Below, in pieces: positions 31,534 through 40,345 of a DNA stretch of 44,872 bases. The DNA is taken from NCBI GenBank assembly GCA_900547285.1, contig URGF01000001.1, positions 1 to 44,872 of the forward strand. Direction: 5' to 3'. The notes beneath the pieces were generated by a model. That model had not been told where the DNA came from. It saw only the letters and a list, made by a program, of their open reading frames with translations, and searched no databases. Made by a program: the position numbers and the translations under genes. Each line of letters begins with the position of its first letter. Positions within the stretch are counted from its first letter, which is position 1. Source of the stretch: an uncultured Collinsella sp. GTDB taxonomy: Bacteria; Actinomycetota; Coriobacteriia; Coriobacteriales; Coriobacteriaceae.

Positions 31534-31570
31534 GTCGTTGCGCCTCTATTCATCTATTCAAAAACACGCG

Positions 31571-31625
31571 CATATATAAAATCGGATTTCAAATCATGCG
31601 GCGGCTCTATGGAGCCCCGTTTTTG
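31571..31625 (+). promoter_or_regulatory. Possible promoter and leader hairpin of the following gene
   Basis: TATATAAAAT (31573-31582) could serve as a -10. A small hairpin GGCTC/GAGCC (31603-31616) followed by CCGTTTTT lies in the predicted leader, 37 bp before the start codon, like a weak intrinsic terminator. Confidence 0.35.
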
Positions 31626-31662
31626 GGTACATTGTTGTCCCGATATTGAGCTTGGGGGATAT

Positions 31663-33159
31663 ATGAAAGATGAGACGATGGACCAAGAGGATGCGGTCCA
31701 AGATGCAGAAGCGTGTGCCGAGGCCCTGGAGAGTCTAGACCAGATCGCGCTGGCCGAGATTACGTTTGACGATTCGAGCGTTGATGTGCAGGATGAGCCG
31801 GAAATCGAGGCGCAGTCCGATGATCAGGATGCAGACGACGTTGAGCCTGCCAAAGATGAGGCAGGTCACGAAGACACCGAAAGCGAGGCCGGCAATCAGC
31901 TCGAATCCGACACGGGCGAGGAAACCGTCTTGCTCGACAGCTTGCCGGCCGAGGATTCGCTGACCCGCGAGCTTCCTGGCCTGGGTTCCGCACCAGCCGT
32001 GGACGAGACCATCGCCATGGGCGATATTCCCCTTCCGTCCGTCCCCTCGGCACGCGAGGCCGAGGTTCGCCATCGCAAGATGTCGCCCAAGCGCCGCAAT
32101 CTGATGGTCGCCGGTGTCGTGGCCGTCGCGCTCGTCGCCGGTGGTGCAGGCTATGCTGCCTGGAACGGATATCAGCGAGAGCAGGCTGCCGCTGTCGCCG
32201 CCAATGCCCACACGATGATGTCGGTGCAGATCGGCGTACATGCCGCGGGGCTCGACTGTTCCACCGGCTCCAAGATTCCCGTACAGGTGAGTGGCCAGGA
32301 TTCTGACGGATCCTCCGTAAGCGAAACACTCTATGTTGACGAGCACGGCCGTGGCATCAAACTACTACCCGGTGACTACACGCTCTCCATCGCTGCCTCC
32401 CCCATCGCGGCCGACGGCACCGTCTATACCGTGCCGACCACCAAGGCGCAGGTCACGATCAAGAGCGACGGACAGGACCTAGGCAGCCAGGCCGCCTTTA
32501 AGCTCAAGGTGCCTTCGGCCGACACGGTAACCGACGACCAGATCGATGCCGCCGCCAAATATGCCGAGGAGGGAGGCGCGAGCTCCTCCGCCACCGCCAA
32601 GGTGCTCCAGCAGGCGGCAACCGCGCGGCGCGACGCCGCCGTCAATGCCGTGAGCGCGCAAAAGGCACAGGCGGCCCGTGATGCCGACGCCCGTCACAAG
32701 GCAACCGACCTCTACCAGCTCGATATCCCCGTCGAGTGGTACGGCAAGGTCGAGACTTGGCAAAATGGCAGTACGCTATGCATCTATCTTGCCGGCGACA
32801 GCGATACGCCGATTGTGACGCTCGTCGCGGTGCGCGAGGGCGAGAGCTTTACGCCCGATGAGGGCGATACGGTTTTGGGTGCGGCCAACCTAGGCAACGG
32901 TTATACCGTCTACGCCAGCGGCCCCGTCTATCCGTACGTGGTGCCCCAGACCATCAACGGACGGACGCAGAATCCCGTGTCGACCTACCCCATGGACACG
33001 GCCATTGAGCTTGTCGAGCTCACGACCGGCAACCGCTACACCTATAGCCAGATCAAGAACGTACTGGTCGGCAAAGACGGCAAGGCCGACGCTGCGACCA
33101 AACTAGAGACCGACTACCTCGCCCAGATTCTCCTGCCGAGCATCAAAGCCCAAGACTAG
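31663..33159 (+). CDS. Single-pass membrane protein with acidic cytosolic domain, unknown
   Basis: A 498-residue protein. Residues 1 to about 145 are very acidic (Asp/Glu-rich) and should be cytosolic; SPKRRN is followed by one membrane helix (about 146-168, LMVAGVVAVALVAGGAGYAA). The outer part (about 170-498) has a beta-rich region (180-285), an Ala-rich helical stretch (about 290-340) and a C-terminal beta domain (LDIPVEWYGKVETW to the end). No family is recognised. ATG 31663 with GGGGGA close upstream is chosen; the frame is open further back but through a terminator. A Shine-Dalgarno (AAAGGAG, about 33209) and ATG (33223) lie beyond the stop, but the frame from it ends after 20 codons. 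Confidence 0.75.
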   Translation: MKDETMDQEDAVQDAEACAEALESLDQIALAEITFDDSSVDVQDEPEIEAQSDDQDADDVEPAKDEAGHEDTESEAGNQLESDTGEETVLLDSLPAEDSLTRELPGLGSAPAVDETIAMGDIPLPSVPSAREAEVRHRKMSPKRRNLMVAGVVAVALVAGGAGYAAWNGYQREQAAAVAANAHTMMSVQIGVHAAGLDCSTGSKIPVQVSGQDSDGSSVSETLYVDEHGRGIKLLPGDYTLSIAASPIAADGTVYTVPTTKAQVTIKSDGQDLGSQAAFKLKVPSADTVTDDQIDAAAKYAEEGGASSSATAKVLQQAATARRDAAVNAVSAQKAQAARDADARHKATDLYQLDIPVEWYGKVETWQNGSTLCIYLAGDSDTPIVTLVAVREGESFTPDEGDTVLGAANLGNGYTVYASGPVYPYVVPQTINGRTQNPVSTYPMDTAIELVELTTGNRYTYSQIKNVLVGKDGKADAATKLETDYLAQILLPSIKAQD

Positions 33160-33203
33160 CGGACCATGACACCTGAGTCCTGGCCTCGCAAATCCATAGA
33201 CGA

Positions 33204-34556
33204 TTAGGAAAGGAGCCACTTCCATGCGGGCGCAGCATGTACCACGCCGTGTTTGCATGGAATATCGGCCTGCTCATCCATGGTAACGATTGTCGACTCA
33301 CCAAGATCGAATTGGGCCATCGAGGCATCAAGCGCGGCAATTTCGCGCTCGCGCGTTTTCTCGCTTGCCATATCCGCACTCACCTGAATCAGGCTATAAG
33401 CCTGCATGAGAAGTGCATCCCCGGCCACAAAGTCCACCTCATGGCTTTTATTCTTCTCTTTGATCAGCAGGCGGTAGACCGAACCGGACCGCACGGCTGG
33501 AGTCCTTCTTCTGAGCGCATTGAACACCGCAGTCTCGAGCCTCTGGCCCTGATCAAATGCCGATGCGGGAGAGAATGCTCCGAACATCGCAGGATCGACA
33601 GCGTAGACTTTAGATGCGGACCGCGCATTATTTGCAAGTGAGCGCGTGAACTCCGGCACCAAAAACAACAGGTAGGCGTCCTCGTAATACTCAAGTAAGT
33701 CGCCGAGCGAATTACGACTGACGGGTATTTGCCTACTTTTGAACTCGTTGTACACCTTGTTCACTGACAGCTCTCGTGCCGAAGATGCCATACACCGCGT
33801 CAGGAACAGTGAAGCCAAACGAGGGTTCTTGATGTCGTAGCGCTCAACGACGTCCATGGCGACCGTTCGCGACGCATATTCCTGTAGCAGCTGAATCGCG
33901 TCCGCGGGCGTCTGCTCTAGCGTCGTGATGAATCCCCCTCGCTCAAGATATCCGATCAGATGATGTCGAAGCAGTGCTGCATCGCTCGATGAAAAGGGTG
34001 CATCCGGCTCAGGAACGCTCCCCGTCTTATATCGGACGTATTCCGAAAAACTCAACGGAAACAGCTCTCGCACAAGAGAGCGGCCCCTGAACTCGCTCTT
34101 AAGTTCCGAGGACAGCATCTTAGAAGAAGATCCCGTCACGTAGACGGTCGCTTTCTCCGTATCGACCACACGCCGCAGAAACGCACCCCATTCGGGAATT
34201 TCCTGGATTTCATCGAAGAAAATGTAGGCACCCTCGGTTCGAGCAGCAGGATATAGCGCATAGAATGTATCGAGCACGTCCGCTAGCAGCGACGGCTCAT
34301 ACGGACGCAAGCGCTCATCCTCAAAATTGAAATAAAGCATCCGGTCAAGCTCGATACCTTGACCCTGAAGCCGCTGCATCTCCTGATACAGGCGATACGT
34401 CTTTCCACAACGACGGGCTCCCACAATCACATTTACGATGTTGTCGCGCTTGGGTTCCTGTGGGTTTCCCAGATCAAGGTCGCGCTCAAAGACCTGTGGA
34501 ACTCCTTGTTGCTCAAAGTCCTTTATTTTCTGGGCCACCAAGTCGTTGAATGCCAT
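33204..34556 (-). CDS. AAA_14/DUF4143-type ATP-binding protein
   Basis: A 450-residue P-loop ATPase. The ATPase domain (about 35-180) has Walker A GARRCGKTY, Walker B YIFFDEIQE and a sensor TGSSSKML; the C-terminal half (about 215-440) is a DUF4143-type nuclease-like domain with YLLFLVPEFTRS, E-V-D motif NKSHEVDFV and VSADM. Such proteins are abundant in gut anaerobes and of unknown function; the HEVDF pattern resembles PD-(D/E)xK nucleases. GGAG lies 4 bp before ATG 34556. Its promoter lies inside a palindrome, which suggests tight autogenous or toxin-like control (inference). Confidence 0.85.
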   Translation of the reverse strand: MAFNDLVAQKIKDFEQQGVPQVFERDLDLGNPQEPKRDNIVNVIVGARRCGKTYRLYQEMQRLQGQGIELDRMLYFNFEDERLRPYEPSLLADVLDTFYALYPAARTEGAYIFFDEIQEIPEWGAFLRRVVDTEKATVYVTGSSSKMLSSELKSEFRGRSLVRELFPLSFSEYVRYKTGSVPEPDAPFSSSDAALLRHHLIGYLERGGFITTLEQTPADAIQLLQEYASRTVAMDVVERYDIKNPRLASLFLTRCMASSARELSVNKVYNEFKSRQIPVSRNSLGDLLEYYEDAYLLFLVPEFTRSLANNARSASKVYAVDPAMFGAFSPASAFDQGQRLETAVFNALRRRTPAVRSGSVYRLLIKEKNKSHEVDFVAGDALLMQAYSLIQVSADMASEKTREREIAALDASMAQFDLGESTIVTMDEQADIPCKHGVVHAAPAWKWLLS

Positions 34557-34563
34557 GATTCTC

Positions 34564-34642
34564 CAATCTTGCTTATATGCTAATCAAGATTATATCGATT
34601 CTTGATTAGCAGGAGAGCAAGATTTATGCGTATCTTGATTAA
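34564..34642 (-). promoter_or_regulatory. Promoter embedded in nested palindromes upstream of the DUF4143 ATPase gene
   Basis: GCTAATCAAGA (34579-34589) and TCTTGATTAGC (34600-34610) are perfect arms; a perfect minus-strand TATAAT (34594-34589) lies at the edge of and between them. Outer arms AATCTTGCT (34565-34573) and AGCAAGATT (34616-34624) nest around, and one more TCTTGATTAA half-site is at 34633-34642. A repressor bound here would block the promoter. Confidence 0.65.
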
Positions 34643-34716
34643 TTGGTGAGCATATTTTTCTGTTACTGGTCTCCCGGAGGATGTCGAACGGCTGAGGGGC
34701 CACCAAACTCGAGAGA

Positions 34717-34792
34717 ATGATTTTTCTGGGACGGGGATTTAATAATCATTTTGTACCGAATGATTATTAAATCCCCGTCCCAGAAAAATCAT
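34717..34792. repeat. Perfect 34-bp inverted repeat element
   Basis: Arms 34717-34750 and 34759-34792 are exact complements over 34 bp with an 8-nt loop (TTGTACCG). A related GGGACGGGG core appears again at 34830-34838 (complement). It is longer than any terminator and has no T tract; it may be a miniature mobile or palindromic intergenic element. Confidence 0.85.
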
Positions 34793-34848
34793 CAGGCAGG
34801 CGGGAGGGGGCAAAAGTAGCTAAAAAAGCCCCGTCCCAAATGAGCTAC

Positions 34849-35043
34849 TTAGCGCCAGGGGTCGGCTTCGAAGAGGGGCTCGCGCTCGGGGCGGCGATCG
34901 CTGTAGGGATCGTAGCCGTCGTCGTCCTCGTTCTCGGCACGGATATAGGGGTCGCGCGGCTTGGGTGCCGGCTTAGGCGCAGGCTTGGGTGCGGCGGGTG
35001 CGGCATCGGTCGCCGGCGTGTTCGTCTTGTTCTTGTCTGTCAT
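34849..35043 (-). CDS. Small acidic Pro/Lys-repeat protein, unknown
   Basis: A 64-residue protein with a PAPKPAPKPAPKP stretch (about 20-30) and an acidic Tyr/Asp-rich end (AENEDDDGYDPYSDRRPERE). It has no signal sequence. AAGGAG with 8 bp spacing supports ATG 35043. It follows the clpB terminator on the same strand. No family is recognised; the disordered composition suggests a binding tail or small adaptor. Confidence 0.6.
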   Translation of the reverse strand: MTDKNKTNTPATDAAPAAPKPAPKPAPKPRDPYIRAENEDDDGYDPYSDRRPEREPLFEADPWR

Positions 35044-35093
35044 CTGCGCATCTCCTTGCATCGCATCCGTTCAACATCATCGATTGTCGCACG

Positions 35094-35128
35094 AAAAAGG
35101 GCGGCGGATCCAATTGGATCCGCCGCCC
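35094..35128 (-). terminator. Terminator after clpB
   Basis: A perfect 30-bp palindrome (13-bp arms 35099-35111 and 35116-35128, AATT centre), followed on the minus strand by TTTTT. It lies 45 bp beyond the clpB stop. Confidence 0.9.
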
Positions 35129-35173
35129 TTGGCGTTTTGCGATGAGGGGCGGTTTTAGAGCCGGTCCCAAAAT

Positions 35174-37801
35174 CTACTCGGCGTCTGGAACCTCGTAGGT
35201 GGCCGTCGGCGTGTTGTCGCACACGACGGTAAAGGCGCCGTCCTTGTCGGCATCGACCGTCACCTGATCGCCCTCGCGCACCGTACCGTCGATAATAGCG
35301 GCGGCAATGGCATCCACGACCTCGCGCTGCACGAGACGCTTGAGCGGACGGGCGCCAAAGACCGGGTCCAGGCCGCCCACGGCGAGCATCTGCTTGGCCG
35401 CCGGGGTGATGGCAAGCGTCATGCGCTCCTTGGCCAGACGTGCGCGGACGTCGGCGAGCTGAATATCGACGATCTTTTCGATCTGCGCCATGCCGAGCGG
35501 ATGGAACACCACGATATCGTCGATACGGTTGAGGAACTCGGGGCGGAAGGTTTGAGCCATGGCCGCGTCGACCTGATGGCGCATCTCCTCCTCGTCCTTG
35601 CCGGACAGATCGGCGATAGCCTTGGAACCCACGTTGGACGTCATGATGATAATCGTGTTCTTGAAGGACACCTGGCGACCCTGGCCATCGGTCAGACGGC
35701 CGTCGTCAAGCACCTGCAATAGCACGTTAAAGACATCCGGATGAGCCTTCTCCATCTCGTCGAGCAAGATCACGGAGTACGGACGACGGCGCACGGCCTC
35801 GGTGAGCTGGCCGCCCTCGTCGTAGCCCACGTATCCCGGAGGCGCACCGATCAGACGCTGGACGCTGAACTTCTCCATATACTCGGACATGTCGATACGC
35901 ACGAGCGCGCGCTCGTCATCGAACAGGCACTCGGCCAGCGCCTTGGCGAGCTCGGTCTTGCCTACGCCGGTGGGGCCCAGGAAGAAGAAGCTGCCGATGG
36001 GCTTGTCCGGATCGGAGAGACCCGCACGGCTGCGGCGCACGGCCGCGGCCACGGCGGATACGGCCTCGTCCTGGCCAATGACGCGCTTATGCAGCTCGCC
36101 CTCCAGGCCCTTCAACTTGTCGAGCTCGCCCTGCATCATCTTGGACACGGGCACGCCGGTCCAGGCACTCACGACCTCGGCGATCTCATCGGAGGTCACC
36201 TGCTCGTTGAGGCCCTCGCCGTCCTGCTGCTTTTGCGCCTCGAGCGCAGCCTCGGAATCCTGAATCTGCTGCTGCAGGCCCGGAATCACGGAGTAGCGCA
36301 GCTCGGACGCACGGCCCAGGTCGCCGTTGCGCGTCGCACGCTCCTCTTCGCTCTTGGCCTCGTCAAGCTGTCCCTTGAGCTCCTGCACGTGGTCGATGGC
36401 GTTCTTCTGGTTGAGCCAGCCGGCCTTTTGCACGTTGAGCTTTTCTTGGACCTCGGCAATCTCTTGGCGCAGGGCCTCCAGACGCTCCTTGGAGGCGTCG
36501 TCGGTCTCCTTCATGAGCGCCTGCTCCTCGATCTGCAGCTGGGTGAGCTGACGCGTGGTGGCATCGATCTCGACCGGCATGCTGTCGAGCTCCATGCGCA
36601 GGCGGCTTGCCGCCTCATCGACCAGGTCGATGGCCTTGTCGGGCAGGAAGCGGTCGGCGATGTAGCGATCGGAGAGGTCGGCAGCTGCCACGAGCGCGCT
36701 ATCGGTGATATGCACGCCGTGGAAGATCTCGTACTTCTCCTTGAGGCCACGCAGGATCGAGATGGTGTCCTCGACGGTAGGCTCGCTCACCATAACGGTC
36801 TGGAAACGACGGGCGAGCGCCGCGTCCTTCTCGATGTACTTGCGGTATTCGTCAAGCGTGGTCGCGCCGATCGCGTGCAGGTCGCCACGAGCGAGCGCCG
36901 GCTTGAGGATATTGCCGGCGTCCATGGAGCCCTCGGTGGCACCCGCGCCCACGATGGTGTGGAGCTCATCGATGAACAGGATGACCTTGCCCTCGGACTT
37001 TTGCACTTCCTTGAGCACAGCCTTCAAGCGGTCCTCGAACTCGCCGCGGTACTTGGCGCCGGCGACCAGCGCGCTCATGTCGAGCTCGATGAGGTCGCGA
37101 TCGCGCAGGGTGCTCGGCACGTCGCCGGCCACGATACGCTGGGCGATGCCCTCGACGATGGCCGTCTTGCCGACGCCCGGCTCGCCGATGAGCACGGGGT
37201 TGTTCTTGGTGCGGCGGGACAGGACCTGAATAGTACGACGGATCTCGTCGGTACGGCCGATGACCGGGTCGAGCTTGCCGGCGCGGGCCAGGTCGCAGAT
37301 GTTGCGGCCATACTGCTCCAGCGCCTCAAACTGGGTCTTGTCCTCGGCAGACGTCACGCGGTCATCGCCACGCAGCTCCTCATAGACCTGCTCGATGCGC
37401 TCCTTGGTAACGCCGACGTCGCGCAGTACACGACCAGCCTCGCCCTTGTCCTCGGCAAGCGCCATCAGCAAATGCTCGGTCACCACAAAGCTGTCGCCCA
37501 TCTTGGTGGCCTTCTTCTCGGCCTTCTCGATGACGCGGACGAGCTCATTGGACAGGCCCATCTGCTGGCCCTCGCCCGAAACCTTGGGCGCGCGGTCGAT
37601 GGCATCTTGTGTGGAGCGTGCAAGCTGGGCCGGGTCGGCGCCGATGCGCTCGATGATCACGGAGATATTGCGCTCGCCGGCACCAAGCAGGGCGGACAGC
37701 AGGTGAATCGGCTCCACCGCGCCGGCCTGCGCGTCGGCAGCCGTGCTCATGGCGGTCTGCAGCGCCTCGCGCGACGTCATTGCTAGCTTATCGATTCTCA
37801 T
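35174..37801 (-). CDS. clpB: ATP-dependent disaggregase ClpB
   Basis: An 875-residue Hsp100 chaperone, full length. Domains: N-domain (1-145, MRIDKLAMTSREALQTA), NBD1 with Walker A GEPGVGKT near 205 and Walker B ILFIDELH, the ClpB-specific middle coiled-coil domain (about 405-530), and NBD2 with GPTGVGKT near 612 and VILLDEMEKAH. It lacks the IGF loop of ClpA/C, so it works with DnaK to rescue aggregates and not with ClpP. GAGAGGTGAT lies 5 bp before the ATG. A GC-rich hairpin (GCCGCCC/GGGCGGC, about 37820-37842) sits in the leader. No clear CIRCE or HAIR operator is seen; partial CTCAAGT/ACTCAG motifs are near 37921-37950. Confidence 0.96.
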   Translation of the reverse strand: MRIDKLAMTSREALQTAMSTAADAQAGAVEPIHLLSALLGAGERNISVIIERIGADPAQLARSTQDAIDRAPKVSGEGQQMGLSNELVRVIEKAEKKATKMGDSFVVTEHLLMALAEDKGEAGRVLRDVGVTKERIEQVYEELRGDDRVTSAEDKTQFEALEQYGRNICDLARAGKLDPVIGRTDEIRRTIQVLSRRTKNNPVLIGEPGVGKTAIVEGIAQRIVAGDVPSTLRDRDLIELDMSALVAGAKYRGEFEDRLKAVLKEVQKSEGKVILFIDELHTIVGAGATEGSMDAGNILKPALARGDLHAIGATTLDEYRKYIEKDAALARRFQTVMVSEPTVEDTISILRGLKEKYEIFHGVHITDSALVAAADLSDRYIADRFLPDKAIDLVDEAASRLRMELDSMPVEIDATTRQLTQLQIEEQALMKETDDASKERLEALRQEIAEVQEKLNVQKAGWLNQKNAIDHVQELKGQLDEAKSEEERATRNGDLGRASELRYSVIPGLQQQIQDSEAALEAQKQQDGEGLNEQVTSDEIAEVVSAWTGVPVSKMMQGELDKLKGLEGELHKRVIGQDEAVSAVAAAVRRSRAGLSDPDKPIGSFFFLGPTGVGKTELAKALAECLFDDERALVRIDMSEYMEKFSVQRLIGAPPGYVGYDEGGQLTEAVRRRPYSVILLDEMEKAHPDVFNVLLQVLDDGRLTDGQGRQVSFKNTIIIMTSNVGSKAIADLSGKDEEEMRHQVDAAMAQTFRPEFLNRIDDIVVFHPLGMAQIEKIVDIQLADVRARLAKERMTLAITPAAKQMLAVGGLDPVFGARPLKRLVQREVVDAIAAAIIDGTVREGDQVTVDADKDGAFTVVCDNTPTATYEVPDAE

Positions 37802-37979
37802 GGAATCACCTCTCTTGGGGCGGCCGCCCTACGGGGCGGCTTCACGTTGTTCGAGAAGTATTGTTGCCAGCTTTGCGCGATCTTATACACAAATCTAAGT
37901 CTCTATATATAAGATTTTCTGAGTGATTGAGAGATAGGACTTGAGAGTGTCGGTCCGGCGCGACCGTGGAACCCAACTG

Positions 37980-38114
37980 TCTCAATCTGTAACATCTGGC
38001 AGCCCTTTTCGGTCCCAGGTGTTACAGATTGAGATGGAGCGCGGAGCCCCGCCCAAAAATCTCAATCTGTAACACCAGGCCCGCTTTTAACAGCCCAGCT
38101 GTTACAGATCGAGA
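37980..38114. repeat. 55-bp palindrome array, two copies, 80-bp period
   Basis: Copies 37980-38034 and 38060-38114 start with TCTCAATCTGTAACA and end with TGTTACAGAT(T/C)GAGA; each is a stem of about 15 to 20 bp. The period is exactly 80 bp, with a 25-bp spacer. The same element occurs three times at 40538-40752. Confidence 0.88.
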
Positions 38115-38124
38115 CAAACGGAAG

Positions 38125-38181
38125 CACCACAAAGGGGACAGGCACCTTTGTGTTGGTCCACATCAACATCGAGCTCGCTCC
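38125..38181. repeat. CACCACAAAGG-type palindrome and trailing module
   Basis: CACCACAAAGG...CACCTTTGTGTTGG (38125-38156) is one of a family of short hairpins in the window. ACATCGAGCTCGCTCC at 38166-38181 recurs at 38988-39003, next to another copy. Confidence 0.7.
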
Positions 38182-38282
38182 TAATATCCGTTATTCCTGC
38201 TCGTATTGAGGTTAAAATGAACTGTGATTAAAGCATATTCATTTCTCTCGTTCTTGATAGCTCTTCGTCTCAAGGAGCAGAT

Positions 38283-38951
38283 ATGAAGTCGTCTTATTCT
38301 ACTGCTCGCAACGTCATTGCCATTCTCGCCATACCCATCGTGATGCTCTTTCTTATCGTCGTCACACCCTTTTCCCTGGGTATCGCCTCGCCCTTCGATT
38401 TGTGCGGGATGGTCGACGCCGGCTCGCGTGCCACCTCGCTCTCCTTTATCTGCCGCGGTGTGCTCTACGAAGATGCAATTCCCACCGGGCTTTGGCGGTC
38501 AAAGCTGCCGCTGCTCGGTCAGGTCGACGGACGTTCTCCCTACTTCAACCTTGAACCTCAAGCGATGAACTATCTGATCGATGACCAACCCCTTGCCTCC
38601 ATCACCCTCGCTTACGACTATGCTCCAAACACCGATGAGCGTCACATGAACCAAGTCCTCGACAAACTGCTTGAACAGTGCGGGCTCACCGATGAGGTCG
38701 GCCGAACCGTCGACAGCGACCAGAAATTAAAGCGAACAGAACTCCGCCGCATAGGAAAAATCAGAGAGCGAGGCAGAGCTGCCTACTGGCAGGCCTGGGC
38801 GATACGCGACAAAAGCGAATTTGGGCACAGCACCTATACGGTCACCGTCTTCACTAAAGATGGAATCAAGGACAATGTTGACGATTTCGCATCGTCCAAA
38901 CTCGGCATCCCCAAAACGACCAAATCCGCCAGCCCGGACGAAATCCTGTAG
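38283..38951 (+). CDS. Membrane-anchored protein of unknown function
   Basis: A 222-residue protein with an N-terminal signal-anchor helix (about 10-35, NVIAILAIPIVMLFLIVVT) and a soluble outer domain holding two Cys (DLCGM, FICRG) early on and helical, charged segments at 120-170. No family is recognised. AAGGAG is 6 bp before the ATG. It resembles in layout (short anchor, about 200 residues, flanked by the same repeats) the gene at 40982, but the sequences do not align by eye. Confidence 0.7.
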   Translation: MKSSYSTARNVIAILAIPIVMLFLIVVTPFSLGIASPFDLCGMVDAGSRATSLSFICRGVLYEDAIPTGLWRSKLPLLGQVDGRSPYFNLEPQAMNYLIDDQPLASITLAYDYAPNTDERHMNQVLDKLLEQCGLTDEVGRTVDSDQKLKRTELRRIGKIRERGRAAYWQAWAIRDKSEFGHSTYTVTVFTKDGIKDNVDDFASSKLGIPKTTKSASPDEIL

Positions 38952-39005
38952 AGGTTTTCATTGAAATGTTGCTCAACCCGAACGGCGACATCGAGCTCGC
39001 TCCCC

Positions 39006-39040
39006 ACCACCACAAAGGTGCCCGTCCCCTTTGTGGTGGT
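39006..39040. repeat. CACCACAAAGG-type palindrome
   Basis: ACCACCACAAAGG (39006-39018) with CCTTTGTGGTGGT (39028-39040), perfect 13-bp arms and a 9-nt loop. Followed by TTTTC, so it may also end transcripts. Confidence 0.75.
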
Positions 39041-39070
39041 TTTCGGCGATCATTTCCGCCCTACGATGCA

Positions 39071-39107
39071 AGAAGCCGCCGCAGGAACCATCCCTGCGGC
39101 GGCTTCT
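39071..39107. terminator. Strong hairpin between convergent genes
   Basis: AGAAGCCGCCGCAGG (39071-39085) and its complement (39093-39107) form a 15-bp perfect stem with a 7-nt loop; TTG follows on the plus strand. It lies between the convergent genes ending at 38951 and 39197. Confidence 0.65.
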
Positions 39108-39196
39108 TTGGGTTGGCAGGGACCAATCGCCGGCGTTGAAGGCCGTTTTTAGTCTCTGACGTTGGCTTTTGGCCCCTTCAAGCTATCCGACAAATA

Positions 39197-40312
39197 TCAA
39201 TATCTTGATAGGATTTCATTCGAGCTCTTAAGCAGATATTCGCGCAGCAATGGAATCGAGAACCTCACCATGCCACGTGAGGGCGCATCGATAACCTGTG
39301 CCTTGATAAGTTGCCGTCGTGTCGCTGTCAGGCTCGCAGGGGGCAAGGAGAGCCCCGCTGCGATCTCTTTGGTCGGCACATTCCCCTCATGCTTGGCCAT
39401 GGCAATGAGGTACTCAATCGCGCGAAGCGGCAAATCGGCAAGGGCAACGTCGAGCACGGAGCCCTCAAACTCCCCATACGCATCTTCAATGCCCTTCTGG
39501 GCATCCTCAAGTGAAATCGACGCATCGCGGTCGGCATGCCTGCGCGCATTCGCGAATACGCGATAGCCCACGAGTTGCACGAGATACGCATATCCCCTCG
39601 TAGCACAAGCCGTCATTTCAAGCGCCTTGCCATCCAAGTGCAAACCGGCACCTTCCACGGTTGAAGCCATCGAATCCGAAACATCCGACAGCGGAATCGA
39701 GGCGAGCTCCTCAGCCTTAGCTCGTTGTAGAAATGTAAGGGCACGGCCGTTGATGAGGTCCATTACGCCCATGGTCAAGCCAGCAAATACAAACGCGATA
39801 TTCTTGCGTTCGCGGATAAGGTGCTGCACGGCCGCTGCAACGAGCCGCACGTCATCAGCATCCGCATCCTGTATTTCATCGACCGTCACCAGCAGACCGG
39901 CACCATGTTGCGTTTCCCGCGACGCCACGCTCGTCAAGACGCCCCGCAACGTCTCAGGCCCGGTCAAGGACTTAGATACGCCCGCTTTCACCACACCAAG
40001 ACTTGCTTCTAAATGAAGCTCGGTATTGTCCGAGGTGCGTGCGAGCTCATGTTGAATGGCGTCGACGATACTGCCCGCCGCAGTCACGTCAACCACGCGC
40101 CAACCATACGACTTCGCAATATCGCCGAGCTCTGTCAACAGCGCCGTCTTGCCCGACCCGCGCGGGCCGGTAATGCGCATGAGCCTTCCGGGGGCGCCCA
40201 CGCCTTCTTCGATGCCGTCCCTAAAATCATCAATAACCCGCTCGCGTCCGATAAGGACCGGAGGTTCAGCGCCAGCGGTCGGCTTAAACGGGTTGATTAT
40301 CGTGCGCTTCAA
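39197..40312 (-). CDS. AAA ATPase with C-terminal winged helix (ORC/Cdc6-like)
   Basis: A 371-residue P-loop ATPase: IGRERVIDDF near 20, Walker A GPRGSGKTA near 50, Walker B LLVTVDEIQDAD near 140, sensor region FVFAGLTMG near 180. The last 80 residues form a winged-helix pattern (AIEYLIAMAKHEGNVPTKEI, LTATRRQLIKAQVID). This layout resembles Orc1/Cdc6-like and STAND-type ATPases; bacterial members have no proven role. TTG at 40312 is preferred because AGGAAGG lies 8 bp upstream; a GTG at 40321 would leave no space for a ribosome binding site. Promoter sits in a 9-bp repeat array. Confidence 0.8.
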   Translation of the reverse strand: MKRTIINPFKPTAGAEPPVLIGRERVIDDFRDGIEEGVGAPGRLMRITGPRGSGKTALLTELGDIAKSYGWRVVDVTAAGSIVDAIQHELARTSDNTELHLEASLGVVKAGVSKSLTGPETLRGVLTSVASRETQHGAGLLVTVDEIQDADADDVRLVAAAVQHLIRERKNIAFVFAGLTMGVMDLINGRALTFLQRAKAEELASIPLSDVSDSMASTVEGAGLHLDGKALEMTACATRGYAYLVQLVGYRVFANARRHADRDASISLEDAQKGIEDAYGEFEGSVLDVALADLPLRAIEYLIAMAKHEGNVPTKEIAAGLSLPPASLTATRRQLIKAQVIDAPSRGMVRFSIPLLREYLLKSSNEILSRY

Positions 40313-40345
40313 TGTCCCCACCTTCCTACTGTCGTCGTTATCGTG

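Noticed and set aside
37900..37960. HAIR or CIRCE heat-shock operator upstream of clpB
   Set aside because: Only partial CTCAAGT and ACTCAG matches are seen with wrong spacing, not a convincing HspR or HrcA site.
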